Assembly (NCBI RefSeq): GCF_013426915.1 | Contig: NZ_AP023181.1 | Coordinates: forward strand, 1-64,000 | Length of the DNA: 64,000 nt | Reading direction: 5' to 3' | From: Paraburkholderia sp. PGU19 | GTDB lineage: Bacteria > Pseudomonadota > Gammaproteobacteria > Burkholderiales > Burkholderiaceae | In this document: piece after piece, positions 26,301 through 35,173 of the stretch | Position numbering within the stretch: the stretch's first letter is position 1 | Layout of the letters: the number at the start of each line of letters is the position of its first letter | Position numbers and translations under genes: made by a program | Notes under the pieces: model-generated | Told to the model about the DNA's origin: nothing | Seen by the model: the letters and a program-made list of their open reading frames with translations, nothing else | The model's database searches: none

Positions 26301-27992
26301 GTGGACGACAGCCACATCAGCACCCGTCATTGCATGAAACCGTCCGTGGAAAGCCACGCCAGCAAGCGACACTGGATCGCATCGTATGGCTCGATCCCTG
26401 CGGAGATCGACGCCGACCGCTATCCGTCGATCAACGCGCTGCTGGAAGGCGCGATGCGCCAGTTCGCGGCGAAGCCCGCGTTTCGCGCATTCGGCCACAC
26501 GTTGACTTATGCGGACATCGACCGCCTGTCGTCGGCATTCGCAGCGTATCTGCAGAAGGTGGCGGGCGTCGGCAAGGGCGACCGCGTGGCCGTGATGCTG
26601 CCGAATCTGCTCGCGTTTCCGATCGCGTTCATCGCCATCGCGAAGATCGGCGCGGTGCAGGTCAACGTCAATCCGCTCTACACAGCGCGCGAACTGGAGC
26701 ATCAACTGAACGATGCGGGCGTCGAAACGATTGTCGTGTTCGACGGCTCGACGCGCACGCTGGCCGAAGTCGTCAGCCGCACGAAGATCAGGACTGTGAT
26801 CACGGCAGGCGCCGGCGACGGCAGCGGCACCACGCTTCCCGGTCCCGCCGCCGACCCCGCGCTGCGCGGCGCGATCACGCTGCCACAAGCGCTCGCGCAA
26901 GGCGAGCGGCTCGCCGCCGATCCCATCGATGTCAACGGCAGCGATCTGCTCTTTCTGCAATACACAGGCGGCACGACGGGGCTATCGAAGGGCGCGGCGC
27001 TGTCGCATCGCAATTTGGTCGCGAACATCGAGCAGTTCAAAGCCTTCATGCCCGATTCGCTGCGGCCAGGCGTCGAGGTCGTCGTTACGGCGATCCCGCT
27101 TTATCACATCTTCGCGCTGACCGTGAACTTCCTCACGTACTTCTCCGTCGGCGCGGAGAACTGGCTGGTGGCGAATCCGCGCGACGTCGAGCCGTTCATC
27201 GACGTGCTGAAGGCCGCGCGTCCGACCATCTTCGTCGGCGTCAACACGCTGTACGCGGGGCTGGCCGCGCATCCGCGCCTCGCGGAAGTCGACTGGTCGC
27301 GGCTCAGGCTGTCCGCGGGCGGCGGGGCGGCCGTGATCGATATCGTGTCCGAGCGCTGGAAGTCCGTGACGGGCAGCTTCATCCGCGAGGGCTATGGGTT
27401 GTCGGAGACATCGCCCGTGGTGTCGTTCAACCCGCAGTTCATCGACGGCTTCACGGGCAACACGGGCCTGCCCGTGCCTTCCACCGACGTCAAGCTGCTC
27501 GACGACGACAACCGCGAAGCGGGCATCGGCGAGGCGGGCGAGATCTGCGTCAAAGGCCCACAAGTGATGCGCGGCTACTGGCAGCAGCCCGAGGCCAACG
27601 CGCGCGCTTTCACAGCGGATGGCTACTTCCGGACCGGCGACGTCGGCGTGTTCGACGACAAGGGCTTTCTGAAGATCGTCGATCGCAAGAAGGACATGGT
27701 GATCGTTTCCGGCTTCAACGTTTACCCGAACGAAGTGGAAGCGGTAGCGACCGCGTTTCCCGGCGTCGCCGAATGCGCGTGTATCGGCGTGCCCGATGAA
27801 AAGACGGGCGAGGCGCTCAAGCTGTTCGTCGTCCCCGCGCCAGGCGCCGACGTGACGCAGCAGGCGCTGATCGCGCATTGCCGCGCGAGCATGGCGGCGT
27901 ACAAGGTGCCCAAGGCCATTCACTTCGTCGATGCGTTGCCGAAGTCGACAGTCGGCAAAATTCTTCGTCGCGAGTTGCGACGCGTCGAATGA
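26301..27992 (+). CDS. Long-chain acyl-CoA ligase (AMP-forming)
   Basis: A 563-residue adenylate-forming enzyme. It has the P-loop YTGGTTGLSKGA, the A5 segment EGYGLSETSP, YFRTGDVG and the C-terminal DRKKDMVIVSGFNVYPNEVE, and ends with the catalytic Lys of KSTVGKILRREL. This matches FadD-type fatty acyl-CoA synthetases. The start is GTG 26301, five bases after AGGAG; ATG 26334 lacks a ribosome site. It is divergent from the AraC regulator gene. It would activate free fatty acids for beta-oxidation. Confidence 0.9.
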   Translation: MDDSHISTRHCMKPSVESHASKRHWIASYGSIPAEIDADRYPSINALLEGAMRQFAAKPAFRAFGHTLTYADIDRLSSAFAAYLQKVAGVGKGDRVAVMLPNLLAFPIAFIAIAKIGAVQVNVNPLYTARELEHQLNDAGVETIVVFDGSTRTLAEVVSRTKIRTVITAGAGDGSGTTLPGPAADPALRGAITLPQALAQGERLAADPIDVNGSDLLFLQYTGGTTGLSKGAALSHRNLVANIEQFKAFMPDSLRPGVEVVVTAIPLYHIFALTVNFLTYFSVGAENWLVANPRDVEPFIDVLKAARPTIFVGVNTLYAGLAAHPRLAEVDWSRLRLSAGGGAAVIDIVSERWKSVTGSFIREGYGLSETSPVVSFNPQFIDGFTGNTGLPVPSTDVKLLDDDNREAGIGEAGEICVKGPQVMRGYWQQPEANARAFTADGYFRTGDVGVFDDKGFLKIVDRKKDMVIVSGFNVYPNEVEAVATAFPGVAECACIGVPDEKTGEALKLFVVPAPGADVTQQALIAHCRASMAAYKVPKAIHFVDALPKSTVGKILRRELRRVE

Positions 27993-28121
27993 CGCGCGGA
28001 TTGCACCGACCCCATCTACGGGCATAAGCTGGCTCATGTGACATGCGGCAGCCGCAGGGCGACAGGCGCCTCGCGGCCGCGTATTCGACGTGAAGCGCTT
28101 CTTGACTCGAGAGGGCGGACC

Positions 28122-29909
28122 ATGAGCCGAACGACCACCGATCCGGATCATGCCGCGGCCCGCCGCCCTCATCCGCTACTGCGCCGCGTGCCGGGCATCG
28201 CGATGCTGCGCGCGTATCGGGGCGCGTGGCTTTCGCACGATCTGATCGCGGGCATCGTGCTCACCACGGTGCTCGTGCCCGCCGGGCTCGGCTACGCGGA
28301 AGCGGCGCGCTTGCCCGCCATCACGGGCCTCTACGCCACCATTGCTTCGATTGTCGCGTATGCGGCGTTCGGGCCGAGCCGCATCCTCGTGCTCGGACCC
28401 GACTCGGCGCTGGCGGCGCTGATCGCATCGATCGTGCTGCCGATGGCAGGCGCGCGCCCGGAGCTGGTGCTGCCGCTGGCGGGCATGCTGGCGATCCTGT
28501 CGGGCGTGTTCTGTATCGCGGTGGGCGTGTGCCGTCTCGGCTTTCTCACCGACCTGCTGTCGAAGCCGATCCGCCAGGGCTATCTGAACGGCGTCGCGCT
28601 GACGGTCATCATCAGCCAGGCGCCGAAGCTGCTCGGCTTCGGCGTCAAGGGCAGCAACCTGTTGCAGGAAGCGGCCGGTCTGGTGCGCGGCGTAATGGAC
28701 GGCAAGCTGAACGAGGTGACGTGCGTGATCGGCGTCGTGTGCCTGCTGGTCATTCTCGCGTGCAAGCGCTGGATGCCCGTGGTGCCGGGGATACTCGTCG
28801 CCGTGGTCGGCGCGACGCTTGCCGTCGCGCTGCTCGACCTGGACGCGCGAGCGGGCGTGGCCGTGGTCGGCGACGTGCCGCAGGGTTTGCCCGTGCCGTC
28901 CTTCCCCTCCGTTTCATTCGATCAGATCGTCGCGCTGGTGCCCGGCGCGATCGCCATCGGGCTGATTTCACTCGCGGATATCAGCGTGCTGTCGCGCGTG
29001 TTCGCGGAACGCAGCGGCGAACGCGTCGACCGCGATCAGGAACTGGTCGCGCTCGGCGCGGCCAACATCGCCGCAGGACTGTTCCAGGGCTTCCCTGTGA
29101 CGAGCAGTTCGTCGCGCACGCCCGTCGCCGAATCAGCGGGCGCGAAAACGCAGCTGACGGGGATCGTCGCCGCGCTGTGCGTCGCCGCCTTGCTGATCTT
29201 CGCGCCGACGCTGCTGCGCTCGCTGCCGGCCGCCGCGCTCGGCGCCGTGGTCGTCGCAGCGGGCCTGGGGCTGTTCGAAGTGCGAGATGTGATCCGTACG
29301 TTGCGCCTGCGTCGCAGCGAGTTTACCCAGTCGATGGTGTGCTTCGCGGGCGTCGCGCTGATCGGTCCAATCCAGGGCATTTTCATTGCTGTGGGGCTGG
29401 CGCTGATGGCCTTCGTCTGGCGCGCGTGGCGGCCTTATGACGCCGTGCTCGGGCGCGTCGATGGTCGCAAGGGCTACCACGATATTTCGCGGCATCCCGC
29501 AGCGCGGACCATTCCGGGGCTGGTGCTGTACCGCTGGGATGCGCCGCTCTTCTTCGCGAATGCCGAGATCTTCCGCGACCATGTGCAGCGCGCGATCGAA
29601 ACAGCGGCCACGCCTGCCAACTGGGTCGTCGTCGCAGCGGAGCCGATCACGGATGTCGACGTCACGGCCAGCGAAATTCTGCGCGAGTTTCATGCGAGTC
29701 TGCACGAGCGGCATATCGAACTCTGCTTCGCCGAGATGAAGGGGCCGGTGAAGGATATGCTGCGGCGCTACGGTCTGTTCGACACGATGGGCGAGCAGCA
29801 CTTCTTCCCGACGACGGGTGTGGCCGTGGACGCGTATCTCGAACAGCACGATGTCGAATGGCGCGACTGGGAGGACGACGCCGACGCGCAGCAAAAAGGC
29901 AAGCCGTGA
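28122..29909 (+). CDS. SulP family anion transporter with STAS domain
   Basis: A 595-residue inner-membrane carrier with the SulP core (DLIAGIVLTTVLVPAGLGYAEAA at the first helices and the conserved QGFPVTSSSSRTPVAESAG near residue 325), followed by a cytoplasmic STAS domain from about residue 450. Transport of sulfate, bicarbonate or a dicarboxylate is possible and cannot be told apart. ATG 28122 has GAGAGGGCGG upstream. It converges on the sensor kinase gene, 16 bases apart. Confidence 0.92.
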   Translation: MSRTTTDPDHAAARRPHPLLRRVPGIAMLRAYRGAWLSHDLIAGIVLTTVLVPAGLGYAEAARLPAITGLYATIASIVAYAAFGPSRILVLGPDSALAALIASIVLPMAGARPELVLPLAGMLAILSGVFCIAVGVCRLGFLTDLLSKPIRQGYLNGVALTVIISQAPKLLGFGVKGSNLLQEAAGLVRGVMDGKLNEVTCVIGVVCLLVILACKRWMPVVPGILVAVVGATLAVALLDLDARAGVAVVGDVPQGLPVPSFPSVSFDQIVALVPGAIAIGLISLADISVLSRVFAERSGERVDRDQELVALGAANIAAGLFQGFPVTSSSSRTPVAESAGAKTQLTGIVAALCVAALLIFAPTLLRSLPAAALGAVVVAAGLGLFEVRDVIRTLRLRRSEFTQSMVCFAGVALIGPIQGIFIAVGLALMAFVWRAWRPYDAVLGRVDGRKGYHDISRHPAARTIPGLVLYRWDAPLFFANAEIFRDHVQRAIETAATPANWVVVAAEPITDVDVTASEILREFHASLHERHIELCFAEMKGPVKDMLRRYGLFDTMGEQHFFPTTGVAVDAYLEQHDVEWRDWEDDADAQQKGKP

Positions 29910-29925
29910 CGGGCGAAAGCCGCGC

Positions 29926-31026
29926 TCACTGCACGGCGGAAACAGGCACGCGAATCGAAATATGAAAGCCCGCGCCCTGCGAACTGGCGAACGACACCGT
30001 GCCCTGTAGCTGTCTGACGCGCTCGCGAATGCCAAGCAGCCCGAATGATGTGCTGACAGGCGGCAGAGTGAGCGTCGCGCCCACGCCGTTGTCCTCGATG
30101 TCGAGCGAGACGAGATCGCCGATACGCGCCAGCTCGATGCGCACGCGGCTCGCGTTCGCATGACGCGCGACGTTGGTCAGCGCTTCCTGCACGATGCGAA
30201 AAAGATTGGTCGAAGCAAATTCGTTGAACTGCGGCTCGTTGGCTTCGATGTGAACCGTCGCGGCGACGCCGTAGCGCTTCGTGAAGTCTTCGACGAGCCA
30301 TTCGAGCGCGGCCGTGAGGCCCAGATCGTCGAGCAGCGGCGGGCGGAGATCGGAAGCGATGCGGCGCAGCGAGATCGCCATCGCGTCGATCTCCTTTTGC
30401 AGCGAGCGCGTTTGCGGCACGAGTGGCGCGGTCTCGGCCTTCGCGGCAAGAGTCGCTTCCATCAGCGCGACACTCATTTTCAGCGCGGTCAATTGCTGTC
30501 CGAGGTCGTCGTGCAATTCGCGCGCGATGCGTTTCTGTTCGTTCTCGCGCGTGATCTGCACCTGCGCCGAGACCTCGCTCGCCCGTTCGAGTTCGGCGAG
30601 GCGCATGCGGTCGGTCATGTCCCGCGTGATCTTGGCGAAGCCGAGCAGCGCGCCGCTGGCATCGCGCACGGCTGAAATGGTGACGTTGGCCCAGAACCGC
30701 GAGCCGTCGCGCCGCACGCGCCAGCCTTCGTCCTCGACGCGCCCTTCGGCGGCGGCGATTGCCAGTTCGCGCGCCGGCTTGCCGGCGGCGATGTCCTCGC
30801 CCGTGTAGAACGCCGAAAAATGACGGCCGATAATCTCGTCTTGTGAATAGCCTTTGATGCGCTGCGCGCCCGGATTCCAGCTGGCGACATTGCCTGCCGG
30901 ATCGAGCATGAAGATCGCGTAGTCCTGAACCGCTTCGATCAACAGGAAATAACGGTCCTCGAGCGGCACATCCGATGCGGACGCCGCTTTGTCGCTGCGG
31001 AACGGATCGTTGCCCGGCGCGGTCAT
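29926..31026 (-). CDS. PAS sensor histidine kinase, HisKA_3 (NarX/DegS) type
   Basis: A 366-residue kinase without membrane segments. A PAS domain spans about residues 25-145 (AVQDYAIFMLDPAGNVASWN and RRDGSRFWANVTISAVRD). The phospho-acceptor helix ARELHDDLGQQLTALKM and a HATPase domain follow (EALTNVARHANASRVRI, IEDNGVGA, GLLGIRERV). Being soluble, it probably senses an internal redox or oxygen signal. No response regulator gene is directly attached; the NarL-type regulator at 34526 is the nearest candidate partner, perhaps shared with the kinase at 35170. CGGGAA precedes ATG 31026. Confidence 0.9.
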   Translation of the reverse strand: MTAPGNDPFRSDKAASASDVPLEDRYFLLIEAVQDYAIFMLDPAGNVASWNPGAQRIKGYSQDEIIGRHFSAFYTGEDIAAGKPARELAIAAAEGRVEDEGWRVRRDGSRFWANVTISAVRDASGALLGFAKITRDMTDRMRLAELERASEVSAQVQITRENEQKRIARELHDDLGQQLTALKMSVALMEATLAAKAETAPLVPQTRSLQKEIDAMAISLRRIASDLRPPLLDDLGLTAALEWLVEDFTKRYGVAATVHIEANEPQFNEFASTNLFRIVQEALTNVARHANASRVRIELARIGDLVSLDIEDNGVGATLTLPPVSTSFGLLGIRERVRQLQGTVSFASSQGAGFHISIRVPVSAVQ

Positions 31027-31154
31027 CGTGATTCCCGGCGGTTGGTGACAGGACGGTTGAGTTATATCAGTTCACGAACGGTTGTACCAGTTCGCCGGGC
31101 GATCGTGCATCGGGCGCGCGGGGGGGCGAGTCCGGCGGGCGAAGCTTTGCCGCG

Positions 31155-31168
31155 TTGATATGGGTCAA
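31155..31168. promoter_or_regulatory. FNR-type box upstream of the HPF-like gene
   Basis: TTGAT-ATGG-GTCAA differs from the FNR consensus TTGAT-N4-ATCAA at one base. TACGCT at 31191-31196 fits a -10 whose centre is 32 bp downstream of the box centre, which is the class II activator arrangement. It points towards the gene at 31261. Confidence 0.65.
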
Positions 31169-31260
31169 TCGCGGCGTCGCGCGTGGCCGGTACGCTGAGG
31201 GCACGGATCTGCGCAAGACTTGCTCTATGCATCCAATGAAGTGGGCGTCAACGGGAGGCG

Positions 31261-31581
31261 ATGGTGGGCATCGGCATGCAGATTGTCTATCTGGGTTGCA
31301 GCGCGACGGCTGCGCTCGAAGCGGAGGCGGCGATGCAACTGATGCGCCTGCAACCGTTCGGCGCGTCGCTGTCGGACTGTCAACTGGAGATCGAAGCGCT
31401 GCGCTTGCGCTCGGGCGAGCCGCTCTACGATGTTCGCCTCGACCTCGTCACCGCGGCGCACGAACTGAAGCCGATTGGCCGCCATGCGGCGGAGAGCGCG
31501 GAAGAGGCCATGCGTCGCGCGTTCGACGCTGCGGAGCGCGCACTGCAGACAGCGGCCTCTGCGTCCGCGCCACGGCGTTGA
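31261..31581 (+). CDS. HPF/RaiA-like ribosome-associated protein (tentative)
   Basis: A 106-residue protein. The pattern MQLMRLQPFGASLSDCQLEIEALRLRSGEPLYDVRLDLVTAAHELKPIG followed by a helix EEAMRRAFDAAERALQ resembles the beta-alpha fold of the hibernation factor/RaiA family. Ribosome silencing under low oxygen would suit the FNR-type promoter and the neighbouring stress proteins. GGGAGG is only two bases before ATG 31261, so GTG 31264 or ATG 31276 may be the real start. Family assignment is by pattern only. Confidence 0.6.
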   Translation: MVGIGMQIVYLGCSATAALEAEAAMQLMRLQPFGASLSDCQLEIEALRLRSGEPLYDVRLDLVTAAHELKPIGRHAAESAEEAMRRAFDAAERALQTAASASAPRR

Positions 31582-31633
31582 GCGTATGCCGTTGAGTGCG
31601 CGCTGCTGAGTACGTCAGGCTGACTGCGCGTAG

Positions 31634-32002
31634 TCAGACCTCGTCGGCGAAAACGCCGTGCTCCGGCTCGGATTCGGTCCCGTCGATCCACTGCACATGC
31701 CATTGCCCGGCGACGGGCACGCGACCTTCTTCGCGATACCAGAGCGCCTGCCCCGATTCGCCTTCGAACGGCCCATCCAGCGTGAGCAGATCGAGGCCCG
31801 GCAACTCGCAGCAGACGCGATTGGCCGCCGCGTCCAGAATGCGCGTGCCGTCGTGCGAAAGCGCCAGCGTTCCCCATTCAGGCAGATCGATCACGGCGTG
31901 CCCTTCGCGCGACCATTTGCGGGCGTCGCGGTCGAGCCAGAGAATGGCGTAGACGGACGGCTCGGTGCACTCGAACGTATCGAGATGAAGGGTGATTCTC
32001 AT
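31634..32002 (-). CDS. Conserved hypothetical protein
   Basis: A 122-residue acidic soluble protein starting MRITLHLDTFECTEPSVYAILWLDRD and ending EHGVFADEV. I do not recognise a domain. The start is firm: ATG 32002 follows AAGGAG by seven bases. The longer frame beyond it is a shadow of the opposite strand. An FNR-like box at 32064 with a well-spaced TAGATT -10 gives a leader of about 28 bases, so it belongs to the putative low-oxygen set. It converges on the HPF-like gene. Confidence 0.75.
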   Translation of the reverse strand: MRITLHLDTFECTEPSVYAILWLDRDARKWSREGHAVIDLPEWGTLALSHDGTRILDAAANRVCCELPGLDLLTLDGPFEGESGQALWYREEGRVPVAGQWHVQWIDGTESEPEHGVFADEV

Positions 32003-32063
32003 CGACGGCTCCTTTTTTGCGGTGGCGCACACATTCAATCTACCGCGTGTGCGTCGCTGGAAA

Positions 32064-32077
32064 TTGAGGCACGTCAA
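32064..32077. promoter_or_regulatory. Weaker FNR-like box upstream of the hypothetical gene
   Basis: TTGAG-GCAC-GTCAA (minus strand TTGAC-GTGC-CTCAA) has two departures from the FNR consensus. On the minus strand TAGATT at 32042-32037 is a good -10 with its centre 31 bp from the box centre. The predicted start of transcription is near 32030. Confidence 0.55.
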
Positions 32078-32121
32078 TGGCCGCCGACATGCGCATGCGG
32101 CAAAGTGCTGCAGCCATGAAG

Positions 32122-33153
32122 TCAGGGGACGACGTCGGCGAGCGGGCGTCGCGGCGAGTGCGCGGCCTGCGGGCCGCGTCCGACGCGCAGCAGCAGTTGC
32201 GGCGTCGCGTCGAGGTGCAGCAGGCCGCTGATCTGCACGCGCAGCGTGGTCACTTCGATGGGCTGGTTGAGATAGGACGCTGTCAATCCTTCGAAGACGG
32301 CGACCAGCAGCATGCGTTCGAGCGCCTGGCCGGCGGCGACCCATGCTTCGCGGTCGTTGCGCAAGGTTGCAATGCCGACGATCAGCGGCGAACCGTCGAC
32401 CAGATGCAGGTGCGTGGCAGGCGTCCCCGCGCCGGCATCGAACACGCGGACCACGGCGGAAACGAGCGGCACCGCGAAATCGAGCAGCCCGCTCACGGCT
32501 GTTCCGTATGCCGGCATGCCGTCGTCGCGGCGGCGCGGATGAGTCCAGACGGCAAGCTCGCGCCGAAAGCGCGGGTCGGCGAACTGGGTATGGTCGGCTT
32601 CGGCGACGAGGTACGCAATCGCCTGGCGATCGGCTCGCTCATGCAGGCAGCCCGCGAGCGCCCCTTCCGCGTCGCAGGCGTCGACCAGCTTTTGTTGCAC
32701 GGCGGCGGGAACGGGTTCGTCGGCAAAGGGCGCGCGCGTCGTCACGCGCCGCGTGATCGCGTCGAAGAGCGACGCCACGGCGGCGTCGCCTGGACCGTGA
32801 CGCGACACCCGCACCAGCGCGACGACGTCGGGGTCCGCATCCGAAGGAAACAGCGTGATCGCATAGGCGAACCCGAAATGGCTCAGCGCCACGCGCAGAT
32901 TGAAGAGGGCGGCACCGCAACTGATGATCAACTCACGATCGAACGGATCGACGACGGGCAGCGCCCGAAGCCTGTCCACGCACACCTGCACGGTGCTGCC
33001 GTCGATCAGGAAGTGCCACGGCTGCGTGTTGTGATTGGACGGCGCGAGCACCGCGTATTGCAGTGCAAAACGCAGTTGCGCGTCGAGCGGCGCGGCAGGA
33101 TCGAACTGCTTTTCGTCGATTTCCCATACGGAACGCGGATTGGCGTGAATCAT
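32122..33153 (-). CDS. Acg-like nitroreductase family protein
   Basis: A 343-residue protein of the Acg/nitroreductase-like FMN family. It has the conserved LAPSNHNTQPWHF near residue 40, FDRELIISCGAALFNLRVAL, and a second half with TRAPFADEPVP and DGSPLIVGIAT. In mycobacteria Acg-type proteins belong to the hypoxia regulon and may store FMN rather than reduce nitro groups. ATG 33153 has GAGGA upstream and lies 26 bases after the FNR gene stop, so the two are likely co-transcribed. Confidence 0.85.
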   Translation of the reverse strand: MIHANPRSVWEIDEKQFDPAAPLDAQLRFALQYAVLAPSNHNTQPWHFLIDGSTVQVCVDRLRALPVVDPFDRELIISCGAALFNLRVALSHFGFAYAITLFPSDADPDVVALVRVSRHGPGDAAVASLFDAITRRVTTRAPFADEPVPAAVQQKLVDACDAEGALAGCLHERADRQAIAYLVAEADHTQFADPRFRRELAVWTHPRRRDDGMPAYGTAVSGLLDFAVPLVSAVVRVFDAGAGTPATHLHLVDGSPLIVGIATLRNDREAWVAAGQALERMLLVAVFEGLTASYLNQPIEVTTLRVQISGLLHLDATPQLLLRVGRGPQAAHSPRRPLADVVP

Positions 33154-33179
33154 CTGGGTGTCCTCGCGCCAGACCCGCG

Positions 33180-33980
33180 CTATACGCGCGCGAGTCCCTC
33201 ATGATCGACGATGCGGATCGTCTTGCCGTTCGCGTCCACGAGCCGCTCGCGCTGGAACTTCGAGAACATGCGGCTCACGGTTTCGAGTTTCATCCCGAGA
33301 TAGCAGCCGATCTCCTCGCGCGTCATGCGCAGATGAAACTCCGCGGCGGAGAAGCCGCGCGCCTTGAAGCGCCGCGACAGGTTCAACAGGAAGGTCGCCA
33401 CGCGCTGTTCGGCCGTCATCGTGCCGAGCAGCATCATCTGGCTGGACTCGCGGACGATCTCGCTGCTCATCATCTGATAGATGTGATGCTGCATCGGCTT
33501 TACCTCGCGGCAGATCGCTTCGAGTTGCGCAAACGGAATGATGCAGACGACGCTGTCTTCGAGCGCGATGGCATCGCAGTTGTGCTGACTCGTGCCGATA
33601 CCGTCGAGCCCCAGCGCCTCGCCCGCAATCTGGAAGCCCGTCACGTGCTCGCGGCCGTCGCGATGCATCACGACCGTCTTGAACGACCCTGCGCGCACCG
33701 CGTAAATGCTCTGAAACACGTCGCCCGCGCGATACAGCGTGTCGCCGCGCTTGACGGAACGCGTCGAGCAGATGATGGTGTCGAGTTTTGCCAGTTCGTC
33801 CGCGTTCAGGTCGGCGGGCATGCAGAGCGCGCGCATCGCGCACGCGGAGCAGCGGGACGTGCGATGCGCCGGCGGCTCGGCCCGCGAGACGGGATGAATC
33901 GGCACGACGCGCGCCGCGCGTACGGTCGGAAGGGCGCAGTTGGTGACGGTTGCTGTTGCGGTGGCAGTTGCGGCAAGCAT
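33180..33980 (-). CDS. fnr: FNR-type oxygen-sensing transcription regulator
   Basis: A 266-residue CRP/FNR family protein. The four cluster cysteines of FNR are present: Cys44, Cys47 and Cys53 (RCSACAMRALC) and Cys146 (DSVVCIIPF, aligned with E. coli Cys122). The recognition helix EEIGCYLGMKLETVSRMFSKF keeps the E-x-x-S-R contacts that read TTGAT half-sites. It should dimerise with a [4Fe-4S] cluster when oxygen is low. ATG 33980 has AGGAG six bases upstream; GTG 34001, overlapping the receiver gene stop, is the alternative. The matching DNA boxes occur at nearby genes. Confidence 0.92.
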   Translation of the reverse strand: MLAATATATATVTNCALPTVRAARVVPIHPVSRAEPPAHRTSRCSACAMRALCMPADLNADELAKLDTIICSTRSVKRGDTLYRAGDVFQSIYAVRAGSFKTVVMHRDGREHVTGFQIAGEALGLDGIGTSQHNCDAIALEDSVVCIIPFAQLEAICREVKPMQHHIYQMMSSEIVRESSQMMLLGTMTAEQRVATFLLNLSRRFKARGFSAAEFHLRMTREEIGCYLGMKLETVSRMFSKFQRERLVDANGKTIRIVDHEGLARV

Positions 33981-33997
33981 GGTTGGCTCCTGTTTGC

Positions 33998-34408
33998 TCA
34001 CGGGGACGCGCGTTGCGTCCGGGCAATGCCTGCGATGGTTCGGCAGGCCGCATCGAATTCAGACGTCTTGTCGAAGAAGAAATCGGCGCCCGCCGCGCTG
34101 CATGCGTCGCGGAAAGCGCGCGCGATGTGGTTCGTCAGCACGATCTTGACGATGGCCGGGTGCAGGCGGGACAGCGTCTCGATGAGTGCGAGGCTGTTGC
34201 CGTCGGCAAGGCGCAGGTCCAGCACGACGATATCCGCGTCGCAGGCACGGATGCCTTCCAGTGCCGAGTCTTCGTCCTCAGCCTCGCCGGCGATCTCCAC
34301 GCCCGCGATGGCGCCCAGCAGACACGCAAGACGGCGTCTCACTTCGACGGCGGCGTCGACGAGATAGACCTTCGCGGCGAGGGTTGGCACGGCGGTATCC
34401 ATGTCCAA
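33998..34408 (-). CDS. Stand-alone response regulator receiver protein
   Basis: A 136-residue receiver domain without an output domain. Phospho-acceptor Asp64 (VVLDLRLADG), Thr92 and Lys114 are present, but the usual N-terminal acidic pair is reduced to one residue (YLVDAA, Asp18). This may weaken magnesium binding and phosphorylation. Its stop overlaps the alternative GTG start of fnr, so the two genes form one unit. It may act as a phosphate sink or a protein partner for the adjacent kinases. Confidence 0.85.
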   Translation of the reverse strand: MDMDTAVPTLAAKVYLVDAAVEVRRRLACLLGAIAGVEIAGEAEDEDSALEGIRACDADIVVLDLRLADGNSLALIETLSRLHPAIVKIVLTNHIARAFRDACSAAGADFFFDKTSEFDAACRTIAGIARTQRASP

Positions 34409-34480
34409 CAGTATCGACGGGCCTATCTCAAAAATGTATAGGACAGGATGGAACCGACCCTAGGAGTTTAGGTAGGCATT

Positions 34481-34496
34481 GTAGGAATATTCCTAC
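34481..34496. promoter_or_regulatory. Perfect palindrome upstream of the receiver-fnr operon
   Basis: GTAGGAATATTCCTAC is a perfect 16-bp inverted repeat in the 117-base gap between the NarL-type regulator gene and the receiver gene. A TATACA -10 candidate lies at 34440-34435 on the minus strand, putting the palindrome near -60. It is a candidate target of the NarL-type regulator encoded next door. Confidence 0.55.
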
Positions 34497-34525
34497 TGAC
34501 AGCAGCGAAGCCTTAAGAATCGCGG

Positions 34526-35173
34526 CTAGATGTCGGCGCCGTCGTCGATCAGCTTGTGGCGGATCGCGTAACGCACCAGCCCGTTTTCATTCGGCATCTG
34601 CATTTTTTCGAGGATGCGGGTCTTGTGCGTGCTGATGGTTTTGACGCTCACGCACAGTTCGTGCGCGATTTCGGTGATGCTCTGACCGGAGACGATGCGC
34701 CGGAACACGTCGTACTCGCGGTCCGACAGCCGGTGGTGCGGCAGCGCTTCGGCGGGTTCGTTCAGATGCTGCGCGAAGCGCTCGGCCATTGCGAGACTGA
34801 CGTAGACGCCGCCCGACGCCACCTTCGTCACGGCGCCGACCAGTTCTGCGCTGGCGCTTTCCTTCGTCATGTAGCCGGATGCGCCTGCCTTGAAGGCGCG
34901 CACCGCGTATTGCTGCTCCGCGTGCATGGTCAGCACGAGGATGCGCAGCGCGGGTTTTTCGTCCTTGATCTGCTTGATCAGGTCGACGCCGTTACGGCCG
35001 GGCATCGACAGGTCGAGCACCAGCACGTGGGCTTCCGTGGCGCGGATCAGCGCGATGGTCGTGGCGCTGTCGCATGCCTCGCCCGCCACCTCGAAGCCGC
35101 TCGCGGATTGCAGAATGTGGCGCAGGCCGTCGCGCACGAGTGTGTGGTCGTCGGCAAGCAATACCTTGATCAT
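34526..35173 (-). CDS. NarL/FixJ family response regulator
   Basis: A 215-residue regulator. The receiver domain has the acidic pair ADDH, phospho-acceptor Asp54 (VLDLSMPG) and the Lys in GYMTKES. The LuxR-type helix-turn-helix is LSDREYDVFRRIVSGQSITEIAHELCVSVKTISTHKTRI. Its start overlaps the stop of the upstream kinase gene by four bases, a standard cognate pair. The likely target is the palindrome just downstream at 34481, in front of the receiver-fnr operon. Confidence 0.93.
   Translation of the reverse strand: MIKVLLADDHTLVRDGLRHILQSASGFEVAGEACDSATTIALIRATEAHVLVLDLSMPGRNGVDLIKQIKDEKPALRILVLTMHAEQQYAVRAFKAGASGYMTKESASAELVGAVTKVASGGVYVSLAMAERFAQHLNEPAEALPHHRLSDREYDVFRRIVSGQSITEIAHELCVSVKTISTHKTRILEKMQMPNENGLVRYAIRHKLIDDGADI

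Noticed and set aside
34481..34496. Palindrome as a terminator of the NarL-type regulator gene
   Set aside because: AT-rich centre, no loop and no U-tract, and it lies 30 bases beyond the stop in a promoter region.
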